From an uncultured Steroidobacteraceae bacterium (lineage in GTDB: Bacteria; Pseudomonadota; Gammaproteobacteria; Steroidobacterales; Steroidobacteraceae), in the NCBI GenBank assembly GCA_955652625.1, contig CATPBM010000263.1:1-5936 (forward strand): 5,936 nt of DNA, read 5' to 3'. The translations under genes were made by a program, and so were the position numbers. Numbering within the stretch: position 1 is the first letter of the stretch; each line of letters begins with the position of its first letter. Positions 1 to 5,439 of this stretch are shown here, piece by piece. Under the pieces are notes generated by a model that made no database searches, was not told where the DNA came from, and saw only the letters and a program-made list of their open reading frames with translations.

Positions 1-574
1 GATCAAGTCGATCACCGACTTCGGCATTTTCATAGGGCTCCCGGGCAACATCGACGGCCTGGTGCACCTGTCGGACATCTCCTGGGATCAACCGGGTGAG
101 GAGGCGGTGCGCAACTACCAGAAGGGCCAGCAGATCGAGGCCATGGTGCTGTCGATCGACCCGGAACGCGAGCGCATACCGCTCGGCATCAAGCAGCTGG
201 CGAAGGACCCGTTCTCCGCCTACATCGCCGACAACCCCAAGGGCACCATCGTCAAGGGCGTGGTCAAGGAAGTCGACGCGCGCGGCGCCATCATCGATCT
301 GGGCAACGGTATCGAGGGTCAGTTGCGCGCTTCCGAGCTCGGCCGTGATCGCGTGGAAGATGCGCGCGCGGTGCTGAAGGTTGGCGAAGAGGTCGAGGCG
401 AAGTTCACCGGTGTCGACCGCAAGTCGCGCACCATTTCGCTGTCGATCAAGGCCAGGGAAGCGCACGAGGAAGCCGAGGCGGTGCAGAGCTACCGCTCCG
501 AGACCTCGACCTCATCGGGTACCAGCCTCGGGGACCTGCTCAAGGAGCACATCGGGTCCGCCGAGGGCGACTAG
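1..574 (+). CDS. rpsA: 30S ribosomal protein S1, C-terminal part (5' end outside window)
   Basis: Ribosomal protein S1 binds mRNA on the 30S subunit through repeated S1 (OB-fold) domains and helps start translation on structured messages. The reading frame is open from base 2, so the gene enters from the left; 190 residues are visible. Fragment residues 1 to about 65 are most of S1 domain 5 ([20 protein letters not shown], then SDISW and the closing LGIKQL). Residues about 81-151 are domain 6 ([29 protein letters not shown]). A polar Ser/Thr-rich tail ends in [15 protein letters not shown], like the S1 C-terminus of other proteobacteria. The stop is TAG at 572-574. The next gene is ihfB, 17 bp downstream, the usual rpsA-ihfB neighbourhood. 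One oddity is IPLGIKQL where ISLGIKQL is usual in this family. The assignment is secure; the true start is not in the window. Confidence 0.97.
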   Translation, partial: IKSITDFGIFIGLPGNIDGLVHLSDISWDQPGEEAVRNYQKGQQIEAMVLSIDPERERIPLGIKQLAKDPFSAYIADNPKGTIVKGVVKEVDARGAIIDLGNGIEGQLRASELGRDRVEDARAVLKVGEEVEAKFTGVDRKSRTISLSIKAREAHEEAEAVQSYRSETSTSSGTSLGDLLKEHIGSAEGD

Positions 575-591
575 CCCAGGCCTTAAGCTCC

Positions 592-894
592 ATGACGAAG
601 TCGGAACTCATCGAGATCATCACCGCCAAGCAGAAGCATCTGCCGGCGAAGGATGTTGAGCTCGCGCTGAAGCAGATTCTGGAGATCATGAGCGATGCGC
701 TCTCCCAGGGAGAGCGCATCGAGATCCGCGGCTTCGGCAGCTTCTCGCTGCACTTCCGCCCGCCGCGCCAGGGACGCAACCCCAAGACCGGCGAGGCGGT
801 GGCGCTCTCGGGCAAGCACGTCCCGCACTTCAAGCCCGGCAAGGACCTGCGCGAGCGCGTGAACGACGGCGCGGATCGACCGATCCGCGATTGA
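592..894 (+). CDS. ihfB: Integration host factor subunit beta
   Basis: IHF-beta pairs with IHF-alpha to form a DNA-bending nucleoid protein that shapes promoters, replication origins and recombination sites. The 100-residue product aligns almost without gaps to E. coli IHF-beta (94 residues): MTKSELIE at the N-terminus, [17 protein letters not shown] at 40-56, GRNPKTG at 61-67 and HVPHFKPGK at 76-84. The arm-tip proline that intercalates into DNA is P64 in the GRNPKTG loop, so the DNA-bending apparatus looks intact. The ATG at 592 fits the family N-terminus exactly. It lies 17 bp after rpsA with only a weak AGG upstream, which suggests co-transcription or coupling with rpsA. The tail ADRPIRD is a few residues longer than the E. 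coli form. HU is a related alternative, but the N-terminus and the SFSLHFR core are those of IHF-beta. Confidence 0.97.
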   Translation: MTKSELIEIITAKQKHLPAKDVELALKQILEIMSDALSQGERIEIRGFGSFSLHFRPPRQGRNPKTGEAVALSGKHVPHFKPGKDLRERVNDGADRPIRD

Positions 895-909
895 CCTTAA
901 CGTGGCGCG

Positions 910-937
910 CCGCGGCAAGCGCTTCAGCGCTGCGCGG
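910..937 (+). other. Imperfect stem-loop between ihfB and lapB
   Basis: Two nested inverted repeats are visible. CCGCG (910-914) pairs with CGCGG (933-937), and AGCGC (918-922) pairs with GCGCT (927-931), around a TTCA loop with a small internal bulge. No T-run follows (TTATCGTTCG), so it is not a convincing intrinsic terminator. It may be an attenuating or mRNA-stabilising hairpin 15 bp after the ihfB stop, or a by-product of high GC. Confidence 0.3.
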
Positions 938-976
938 TTATCGTTCGTTGCGCGGACCTGCTATCGTCCTTGAATC

Positions 977-2128
977 ATGTTCGAACTGCCGCCCCTGCTG
1001 CTGGCCCTGGCCTTCATCCTAGTGGGGCTGGCGGCCTGGTTTCTGGGCCGCCGCAACGGCGCCGCACGCACCGTACGGCTGCCGCGCGACTACTACGTCG
1101 GACTCGATCACCTCATCAACGACCGCTTCGATCACGCCGCCGAGATCTTCGCGCGCATGGCCGAAGCTGACGGCGATGCGGCCGAGATCCAATTCGCGCT
1201 CGGGAGTCTGTTCCGCCGACGCGGCGAGGTCGATCGCGCAATCGCCATCCATTCGCGCCTGCGCGAGCACGGCGGCCCGGGCCTTGCGGACAAGGCGGCG
1301 TTCGCCCTCGCGCTCGACTATCAGAGCGCCGGCCTCATGGACCGCGCCGAGCGGGTGCTCGAAGAGCTCGCCGCTTCGCGCGAGTATCGTCGCGCCGCGC
1401 TCGATCACCTGGTGAGCATCTACGAAGCGCAGGGCGACTGGGCCAAGGCGCTCAAGGTCTTCCACGAGCTGCCAGCGGCGGTGCAACTGGAGCGCGGCCG
1501 CGTCGCCGCGCATTACCTGTGCGAGCTCGCCGAGCTTGCCCTGGTGCAGGGCGAGAGCGAGCGTGCCTCTACCCTGTTGCGCCAGGCGCGCACTCACCAA
1601 CCCACACTGCCGCGCGCGGACATCCTCACGGCTCGCATCGCCGAGAAGGCCGGCGATCCGGCGGGGGCCTTGCTGCAGTACCTGCACGCCCTGGAGACCT
1701 CACCCGGGCTGGCGCTGGAAATCATTCCCGCGGTGCTCGCCATCGCCCGCCTTACCGGCAGCCCAGATATGCTGACCGAGCTTGGTCGCCGGTTGCGACA
1801 GAGCGGCCGCGTGACCCCGCGCCAGCTTGCCTGGCTGCTCGCGACCGCCGTGCCCCCCGAGGATGTGGTGCAACTGCCGGGCGTGACGCGCGAGTTCGGC
1901 GGGGGCATGGAAACCGCCGCCGAGGCGAGGTCCCTGAGCGCCCTGTTGACCCGCATCGGGGACGCTGGCGGGCGCTATCAATGCGATGACTGTGGACTGA
2001 ACAGCGTGGGCTGGTACTGGCGCTGCCCGAAATGCCGCTCCTGGGACAGCATGCGCCCGGCGGTCTTCAAGTGGGCCGAGCGCGCCGATCACGCCGAACA
2101 CGCGGACCACGCCGTGCGGGTGTCGTGA
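977..2128 (+). CDS. lapB: LapB (YciM)-type LPS assembly protein: TM anchor, TPRs, rubredoxin-like zinc domain
   Basis: LapB is an inner-membrane adaptor known in E. coli to help FtsH degrade LpxC, so it balances lipid A synthesis against phospholipid. The 383-residue product matches E. coli LapB (389 residues) in architecture. Residues about 4-23 are a single hydrophobic anchor ([20 protein letters not shown]) followed by GRR. Cytoplasmic TPR helices follow, including the signature [18 protein letters not shown] at 75-92 and a repeat around [13 protein letters not shown]. The C-terminal metal-binding domain has two CxxC pairs, C336/C339 (CDDC) and C350/C353 (CPKC), with the conserved WYWRCP core. 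The ATG at 977 puts the anchor at the N-terminus as in the family, but no clear Shine-Dalgarno precedes it. The gene follows ihfB after 82 bp, and lapA, usually in between, is missing. The end is an extra Asp/Glu-His-Ala tail ([10 protein letters not shown], 370-379) beyond the zinc domain. Confidence 0.93.
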   Translation: MFELPPLLLALAFILVGLAAWFLGRRNGAARTVRLPRDYYVGLDHLINDRFDHAAEIFARMAEADGDAAEIQFALGSLFRRRGEVDRAIAIHSRLREHGGPGLADKAAFALALDYQSAGLMDRAERVLEELAASREYRRAALDHLVSIYEAQGDWAKALKVFHELPAAVQLERGRVAAHYLCELAELALVQGESERASTLLRQARTHQPTLPRADILTARIAEKAGDPAGALLQYLHALETSPGLALEIIPAVLAIARLTGSPDMLTELGRRLRQSGRVTPRQLAWLLATAVPPEDVVQLPGVTREFGGGMETAAEARSLSALLTRIGDAGGRYQCDDCGLNSVGWYWRCPKCRSWDSMRPAVFKWAERADHAEHADHAVRVS

Positions 2129-2147
2129 ACGCGCGCCGCGCAGCCGC

Positions 2148-2153
2148 TACACT
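2148..2153 (+). promoter_or_regulatory. Possible -10 element for galU
   Basis: TACACT lies 33 bp before the chosen galU start in the short lapB-galU gap and resembles a sigma-70 -10 box (TATAAT). At the standard 17-bp spacing the -35 position reads GTGAAC, a weak match. This would give galU its own promoter as well as any read-through from lapB. The call rests on motif similarity only. Confidence 0.25.
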
Positions 2154-2174
2154 TGCCCCGGCATGGCAACGCCC

Positions 2175-2179
2175 GGAGA
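2175..2179 (+). promoter_or_regulatory. Ribosome binding site that fixes the galU start
   Basis: GGAGA sits 7 bp before the ATG at 2187. The alternative in-frame ATG at 2163 has only pyrimidine-rich CTTGCCCCGGC before it. The site therefore favours the shorter protein, which also matches the family N-terminus better. Confidence 0.7.
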
Positions 2180-2186
2180 AGCTGCG

Positions 2187-3197
2187 ATGAGGCCGAGTGT
2201 CAGATCGATCATCCGCACCGCGGTGTTTCCCGTCGCGGGACGCGGCACGCGCTTTCTGCCCGCCACCAAGGCGAGCCCCAAGGAAATGCTGCCGGTGGTC
2301 GACAAGCCCCTCATCCAGTACGCAGTCGAGGAGGCGCTCGCCGCCGGCGCACGGCGCCTGGTGTTCGTCACCGGCGCCTCCAAGCGCGCCATCGAGGACC
2401 ATTTCGACTCCGACCAGGAACTCGAGCTGATGCTCGAGCAACAGGGCAAGAGCGATCTGCTCAATCAGCTGCGCAGCGTGCTCCCCTCCTACGCGTCCTG
2501 CATCTACATCCGCCAGCCCGCGCCCCTCGGCCTGGGGCATGCGGTGCTGTGTGCGCAGCCGGCGGTGGGCGCAGAGCCGTTCTTCGTACATCTGGCTGAC
2601 GATCTCATTCGCAGCGAAGTCGCGTGTCTGGCGCAGATGGCGCAGGTCTACGAGGCCAAGCGCGCAAGCGTGCTCGGCGTGCAGGTCGTACCCCGCCAGG
2701 ACACGGACAAGTACGGCATCGTCGCGGTGGAGGCCGACCGCTCGGCCACCAGCCGCGTGCGCAGCATCATCGAGAAACCCAAACCGGCCGTGGCGCCATC
2801 GAACCTCGCGGTGGTGGGCCGCTACGTGCTGTCGCCGGCGATCTTCGAGCACCTGGAAAAGCTCGGGCAGGGCGCCGGGGGCGAGATCCAGCTCACCGAC
2901 GGCATCGCCGCGCTGATGCGCGAGGAGGCGGTGTACGCCTATCGCTTCACCGGCAAGCGCTATGACTGCGGCAACAAGCTGGGCTACCTGCAGGCCACGG
3001 TCGAATACGCGCTCGGACACCCGGCACTCGGGCGCAGCTTTCGCAAATATCTGCAGAACCTGGACCTCGCCGTAGCCGCAGGCGACGGGGTGCGCGCGCG
3101 GCGCGGCAAGGGCAATGGCATTGGCACGCACGTCGGCAGCTCGCGCCGGCGTGCGGTGCGCAGCGGATCCTCGGCGCGCAAGTCACCCCAGACCTGA
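2187..3197 (+). CDS. galU: UTP--glucose-1-phosphate uridylyltransferase, with basic C-terminal extension
   Basis: GalU makes UDP-glucose from UTP and glucose-1-phosphate in the cytoplasm, feeding LPS core, exopolysaccharide and other glycan pathways. With the ATG at 2187 (good ribosome binding site) the protein has 336 residues. Family motifs run in order: the nucleotide-binding loop [14 protein letters not shown] at 15-28, [14 protein letters not shown] at 32-45, GLGHAVLCA at 115-123, the metal-site ADD at 137-139, IIEKPKP at 194-200, [12 protein letters not shown] at 205-216, GEIQLTDGI at 232-240 and [11 protein letters not shown] at 260-270. E. coli GalU is 302 residues and ends soon after the helix corresponding to about 280-292 here. 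The extra residues 293-336 are rich in Arg, Lys, Ser, Gly and Ala and resemble no domain I know. The G-L-G-T-R loop reads G-R-G-T-R. The upstream start at 2163 would add eight residues. The gene converges on the kinase remnant with a 4-bp gap. Confidence 0.95.
   Translation: MRPSVRSIIRTAVFPVAGRGTRFLPATKASPKEMLPVVDKPLIQYAVEEALAAGARRLVFVTGASKRAIEDHFDSDQELELMLEQQGKSDLLNQLRSVLPSYASCIYIRQPAPLGLGHAVLCAQPAVGAEPFFVHLADDLIRSEVACLAQMAQVYEAKRASVLGVQVVPRQDTDKYGIVAVEADRSATSRVRSIIEKPKPAVAPSNLAVVGRYVLSPAIFEHLEKLGQGAGGEIQLTDGIAALMREEAVYAYRFTGKRYDCGNKLGYLQATVEYALGHPALGRSFRKYLQNLDLAVAAGDGVRARRGKGNGIGTHVGSSRRRAVRSGSSARKSPQT
3173..3187 (+). repeat. 15-bp direct repeat, copy 1 (in galU tail)
   Basis: GGCGCGCAAGTCACC here is identical to bases 4073-4087, exactly 900 bp away and in the same orientation. 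Both copies are read in the same frame and encode part of A-R-K-S-P. They bracket the kinase remnant and the NTF2-like gene. The identity is directly visible; any mechanism is inference, and a chance GC-rich match is possible. Confidence 0.5.
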
Positions 3198-3201
3198 GGG
3201 G

Positions 3202-3516
3202 CTACGGCAGGCACACCGTTACCAGCGCGCCGCCGCCTGCGCGCTTGGCCAGGCTCAGGCGCCCGCCGTGCGCCTCGACGATTTCGCCGCACAGCGTTAG
3301 CCCCAGGAGTGCATCGCGCAGCGTGTCCGCGCTCAGACCTCCGCCGCGATCGCCAACCTCGATCCTGAAGCCGGGCGCGGCACTGCGCACAACGATGGTG
3401 ATGTCATCGGGAGCGGAACCGGATTCGGCGGCGTTTTTCAGCAGATTGATCATGACCTGCTCGAGCTGCGCAGCGTCGAAGGCCGCCCGTTCCTGCGGTC
3501 TACGCGAGGAACTCAC
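3202..3516 (-). pseudogene. Histidine kinase HATPase_c remnant, 5'-truncated with internal deletion
   Basis: Intact sensor kinases bind ATP in this domain and phosphorylate a histidine in a preceding dimerisation domain. The 104-residue frame (GTG start at 3516) keeps the N-box (LEQVMINLLKNAAES, residues 18-32), the G1 box (DRGGG, 56-60) and the usual C-terminal end (EIVEAHGGRLSLAKRAGGGA, 78-97, then VTVCLP). It lacks the sensor and HisKA parts: an in-frame TAG lies just upstream at 3532-3534. DTLRDA (64-69) runs straight into LLGLTL (70-75), whereas intact kinases have an F-box, an ATP-lid and a G-T-G-L-G-L box there. About 15 residues appear to be lost in frame. No Shine-Dalgarno is obvious. 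It faces galU tail-to-tail and reads away from the NTF2-like gene. It is most likely dead; the alternative is a small expressed ATPase-like fragment, because the frame is otherwise open. Confidence 0.72.
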
Positions 3517-3540
3517 CTTCGCCCGGCGGGCCTAAGCAGC

Positions 3541-3957
3541 ATGGTAAACCCCGCCATCCCGATCGTCCGCAGGAGCTATCAGGCCTACGCTGACAAGGAT
3601 CGCGCCACGATCGAGGAGCTGATCGACGCTGATTTTCATTTCACGAGTCCCGTGGACAATCGTATCGACCGCAAGACCTACTTCGAGCGCTGCTGGCCGA
3701 ACAGCAAGACCCTCGCCGGCTTCGAGTTTGCCAATCTGGCCACCGACGGTGAGCGGGTATTCGTCACTTACGAGGCAAGGACCAGCGGCGGCAAGCGCTT
3801 TCGCAACACCGAGATCGTGACGGTGAGGAATGGCAAGATCGTCGAGGTCGAAGTCTATTTCGGTTGGTCGCTGCCGCACGAGGCGCCCGCTGGCGGCTTC
3901 GTGCCGGCGCAGCGGCGCGACGCGCTTGCGCGCGCCCACCCTAGGCGTGCAAAGTGA
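3541..3957 (+). CDS. Small NTF2-like / SnoaL-like fold protein
   Basis: The 138-residue product has the pattern of the NTF2-like superfamily, cone-shaped alpha+beta proteins that bind small molecules or act as simple isomerases or hydrolases. The N-terminal helix is VRRSYQAYADKDRATIEELI (9-28), followed by DADFHFTSP (29-37), a loop with YFERCWPNS (47-55), and antiparallel strands ending in RNTEIVTVRNGKIVEVEVYF (88-107). The RNTEIVTVRNGKI stretch is characteristic of SnoaL-like domains. There is no signal peptide or membrane segment, so it should be cytoplasmic. I cannot name a substrate. The ATG at 3541 lacks a Shine-Dalgarno (GCCTAAGCAGC precedes it), so translation may be weak or use a leaderless message. 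It starts 24 bp from the kinase-remnant start, divergently. The DUF2934 gene follows 23 bp after the stop and may share a transcript. The Arg-rich C-terminal 20 residues lie outside the fold. Confidence 0.8.
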   Translation: MVNPAIPIVRRSYQAYADKDRATIEELIDADFHFTSPVDNRIDRKTYFERCWPNSKTLAGFEFANLATDGERVFVTYEARTSGGKRFRNTEIVTVRNGKIVEVEVYFGWSLPHEAPAGGFVPAQRRDALARAHPRRAK

Positions 3958-3968
3958 GGGCTCCAGCC

Positions 3969-3975
3969 AAGGAGG
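3969..3975 (+). promoter_or_regulatory. Strong Shine-Dalgarno for the DUF2934 gene
   Basis: AAGGAGG lies 5 bp before the ATG at 3981, a near-perfect anti-16S match. It decides this start over the upstream in-frame GTG at 3954, which would overlap the NTF2-like stop and place the Shine-Dalgarno inside the coding region. Confidence 0.8.
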
Positions 3976-3980
3976 AGCCG

Positions 3981-4271
3981 ATGGCCAATCGCCGTACGCC
4001 TGATACCCCCGCCCCCGCCGATCCGGTTTCGCCGACCGAGCCCCGGAGCGCGCAGCGAGCGCCAGCGCCGCGGGCGCGCAAGTCACCTATGGGCGTGCCG
4101 CCGGTCCTGCGCGTCACCCCCCAAGCGCGGCGTGCACTGATCGCCGAACACGCCTACCTGCGCGCCGAGCGGCGCGGGTTTGCCCCGGGCCACGAGACCG
4201 ATGACTGGCTCGCAGCCGAAGTGGAGGTGGACGCGCTCCTCAAGGTGGAACACGGGGGCTCCCCACAGTAG
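3981..4271 (+). CDS. DUF2934 family protein
   Basis: The 96-residue product has two parts. Residues 1 to about 45 are Pro/Ala/Arg-rich and probably disordered (PDTPAPADPVSPTEPRS, QRAPAPRARKSP). Residues 50-86 match the DUF2934 signature: RRALIAEHAYLRAERRGFAPG followed by HETDDWLAAEVEV. The key features are the A-Y-x-x-A-E-x-R-G-F-x-P-G-H core and the D-D-W-L-x-A-E end. DUF2934 is a short helical domain of unknown role, common in proteobacteria and often attached to disordered, low-complexity stretches. It has no signal peptide. The start at 3981 is set by AAGGAGG. The gene follows the NTF2-like gene by 23 bp and overlaps the 3' end of apbE by 32 bp in convergent orientation. The family assignment is firm; no function can be given. 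Confidence 0.85.
   Translation: MANRRTPDTPAPADPVSPTEPRSAQRAPAPRARKSPMGVPPVLRVTPQARRALIAEHAYLRAERRGFAPGHETDDWLAAEVEVDALLKVEHGGSPQ
4073..4087 (+). repeat. 15-bp direct repeat, copy 2 (in DUF2934 gene)
   Basis: This is the partner of the copy at 3173-3187, with identical sequence GGCGCGCAAGTCACC. It lies where the disordered N-terminal part of the DUF2934 protein reads ARKSP. Confidence 0.5.
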
Positions 4272-5280
4272 CGGCGGGCGGCCTGCCTGCCGGCCGGGGA
4301 GCCGGCGGACGCAGTCCATTCGAATACAGTACCCGCCCGTCCGGGCCCACGAACACCGCGTCGTACTCGGGCATCCGGTTGATGATCTCGAGGGCTTTCT
4401 CGGGACCGAGCACAAAGGCGGTCTTCGACATGCCATCCGTCTGCGTGGCGGTGGGGGCGAGAATCGTGGCGCTGCGCACCTTACTGGCGGAATGCCCGGT
4501 GCGCGGATCGATGATGTGGTGGTAGCGCACCCCGTTCTCATCGAAATAGCGCTCATAGTCTCCGGATGTGGACATTGCGCTGTCGGACAGCGGGATGCGC
4601 GTGACTACTTTCTTCGGATTGTCCGGGTGACGAATGGCCACCAGCCACGGACGTCCCATGTGATCGCCGATGATGCGGCTGTCGCCACCCGCGGTGACCA
4701 CTGCGCGCTGGATGCCGCGCGCCTGCAGGATCGCCACGCAACGGTCTACCGCATAGCCCTTGCCGATCCCACCCAGATCGATGCGCATGCCCGGATGCTC
4801 GAAGCGCACCGTGTGATGGGCCTCATCGAGCAGCATGTTGCGCCAGTTGACCGCCGGCAGCGCCGCCTTGATCTGCGCGTCGGTGGGATGCACGTGACGG
4901 GGATAGTCGTACAGGTAGCCGACGCTTGCGTAGGTGATATCGAATGCGCCCTCGGTAATCTGCGAATAGTGGGTCGAGAGCTTGATGAGAGCGAACAGCT
5001 CCTTGTCGACCTGCACCGGCTCGCGGTTGGCGCGGGCGTTGATCTGCGACAGCTCGCTTTCGGGCTTGTAGTGGCTCATGAGGTTGTCGATGCGGCGCAT
5101 CTCCGCCATCACCGCTTCGATCGCCTCGTTTCCCTGGTCTGCATCGTCTGCCCACAGCTGCACGTACACCCGCGTCCCCATGATTGCTTCGGTGCGCTCC
5201 ATCCAGCCCGCGCGCGCGCGCGGCGCGAACGCGCCCGCCAGCAGGAGCAGACTCAACAGCCAGGCAACGCGTACGCTCAT
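4240..5280 (-). CDS. apbE: FAD:protein FMN transferase, ApbE family, exported
   Basis: ApbE enzymes take FMN from FAD and link it to Ser/Thr of periplasmic or membrane redox proteins such as Na+-NQR and Rnf subunits. The 346-residue protein begins with a Sec signal (hydrophobic 5-19, likely cleavage after ARA at 24). There is no lipobox cysteine, unlike lipoprotein ApbEs, so it should be soluble in the periplasm. Family blocks are MGT (34-36), MSHYKPESELSQIN (68-81), GAFDITYASVGYLYDY (111-126), IDLGGIGKGYAVD (167-179), AVVTAGGDSRIIG (193-205), STSGDYERYF (237-246), HHIIDPRTG (254-262) and DGMSKTAFVLG (282-292). The Mg-binding Asp corresponds to D282, but the Thr four residues later in many members reads K286. 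The ATG at 5280 has GAGGG 9 bp upstream. The C-terminus is a Pro/Arg-rich tail from about 324 that runs into the DUF2934 gene. No flavoprotein acceptor gene is in the window. The family assignment is very secure; the target is unknown. Confidence 0.95.
   Translation of the reverse strand: MSVRVAWLLSLLLLAGAFAPRARAGWMERTEAIMGTRVYVQLWADDADQGNEAIEAVMAEMRRIDNLMSHYKPESELSQINARANREPVQVDKELFALIKLSTHYSQITEGAFDITYASVGYLYDYPRHVHPTDAQIKAALPAVNWRNMLLDEAHHTVRFEHPGMRIDLGGIGKGYAVDRCVAILQARGIQRAVVTAGGDSRIIGDHMGRPWLVAIRHPDNPKKVVTRIPLSDSAMSTSGDYERYFDENGVRYHHIIDPRTGHSASKVRSATILAPTATQTDGMSKTAFVLGPEKALEIINRMPEYDAVFVGPDGRVLYSNGLRPPAPRPAGRPPAATVGSPRVPP
4287..4308 (-). other. GC-rich hairpin at the convergent apbE / DUF2934 3' ends
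   Basis: GCCGGC (4289-4294) and GCCGGC (4301-4306) form a stem around CGGGGA, extended by one G-T and one C-G pair to about 8 bp. It falls within the Pro-rich tail of apbE and 15 bp after the DUF2934 stop. There is no T-run on either strand, so a terminator role is only possible, not shown. Confidence 0.25.
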
Positions 5281-5390
5281 CGGATGGAGCCCTCGTGCGG
5301 ATGACGTACTGCAAGACTACTACGAGCGCTCCTTCCGGCCGCGTGTGCTGTCGAGCGTCCCGTCAGATATCGCCGTCGCAGGGATTGGGG

Positions 5391-5396
5391 TATTCT
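5391..5396 (+). promoter_or_regulatory. Possible -10 element for the secreted repeat protein
   Basis: TATTCT lies 43 bp before the ATG at 5440, in the 159-bp gap between the divergent apbE and the repeat-protein gene. It matches four of six bases of TATAAT and is followed by GC-rich sequence, as at many start sites in high-GC proteobacteria. The -35 position at 17-bp spacing reads TATCGC, a poor match, so an activator may be needed or the call may be wrong. No convincing promoter was found for apbE on the other strand. Confidence 0.3.
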
Positions 5397-5425
5397 GGCC
5401 GCCCCACAATAAGCGGTAACTCATG

Positions 5426-5431
5426 AGGGAG
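5426..5431 (+). promoter_or_regulatory. Shine-Dalgarno for the secreted repeat protein
   Basis: AGGGAG ends 8 bp before the ATG at 5440 and fixes that start, which immediately precedes a good signal peptide. The site lies inside a six-codon frame (5423-5443, MREKHR) whose TGA overlaps the ATG as ATGA. Confidence 0.75.
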
Positions 5432-5439
5432 AAACACAG

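Noticed and set aside
910..937. Intrinsic terminator after ihfB
   Set aside because: The stem is interrupted and no T-run follows, so it is listed only as a stem-loop.
1019..1687. Long minus-strand open frame of 222 codons opposite lapB
   Set aside because: It lies fully antisense to a gene with clear TPR and CxxC motifs, and its translation shows no family pattern; long shadow frames are expected at this GC content.
2163..2186. Earlier galU start at ATG 2163
   Set aside because: It has no Shine-Dalgarno and adds eight residues not typical of GalU, whereas ATG 2187 has GGAGA at good spacing.
2067..3131. 354-codon minus-strand open frame opposite galU
   Set aside because: It is antisense to GalU motifs and spans the lapB-galU gap and the end of lapB; no recognisable domain.
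3954..3980. GTG at 3954 as the DUF2934 start overlapping the NTF2-like stop
   Set aside because: AAGGAGG at 3969-3975 clearly serves the ATG at 3981.
4180..5304. 374-codon plus-strand open frame opposite apbE
   Set aside because: The minus-strand frame carries every ApbE block and a signal peptide, and the plus-strand translation has no domain.
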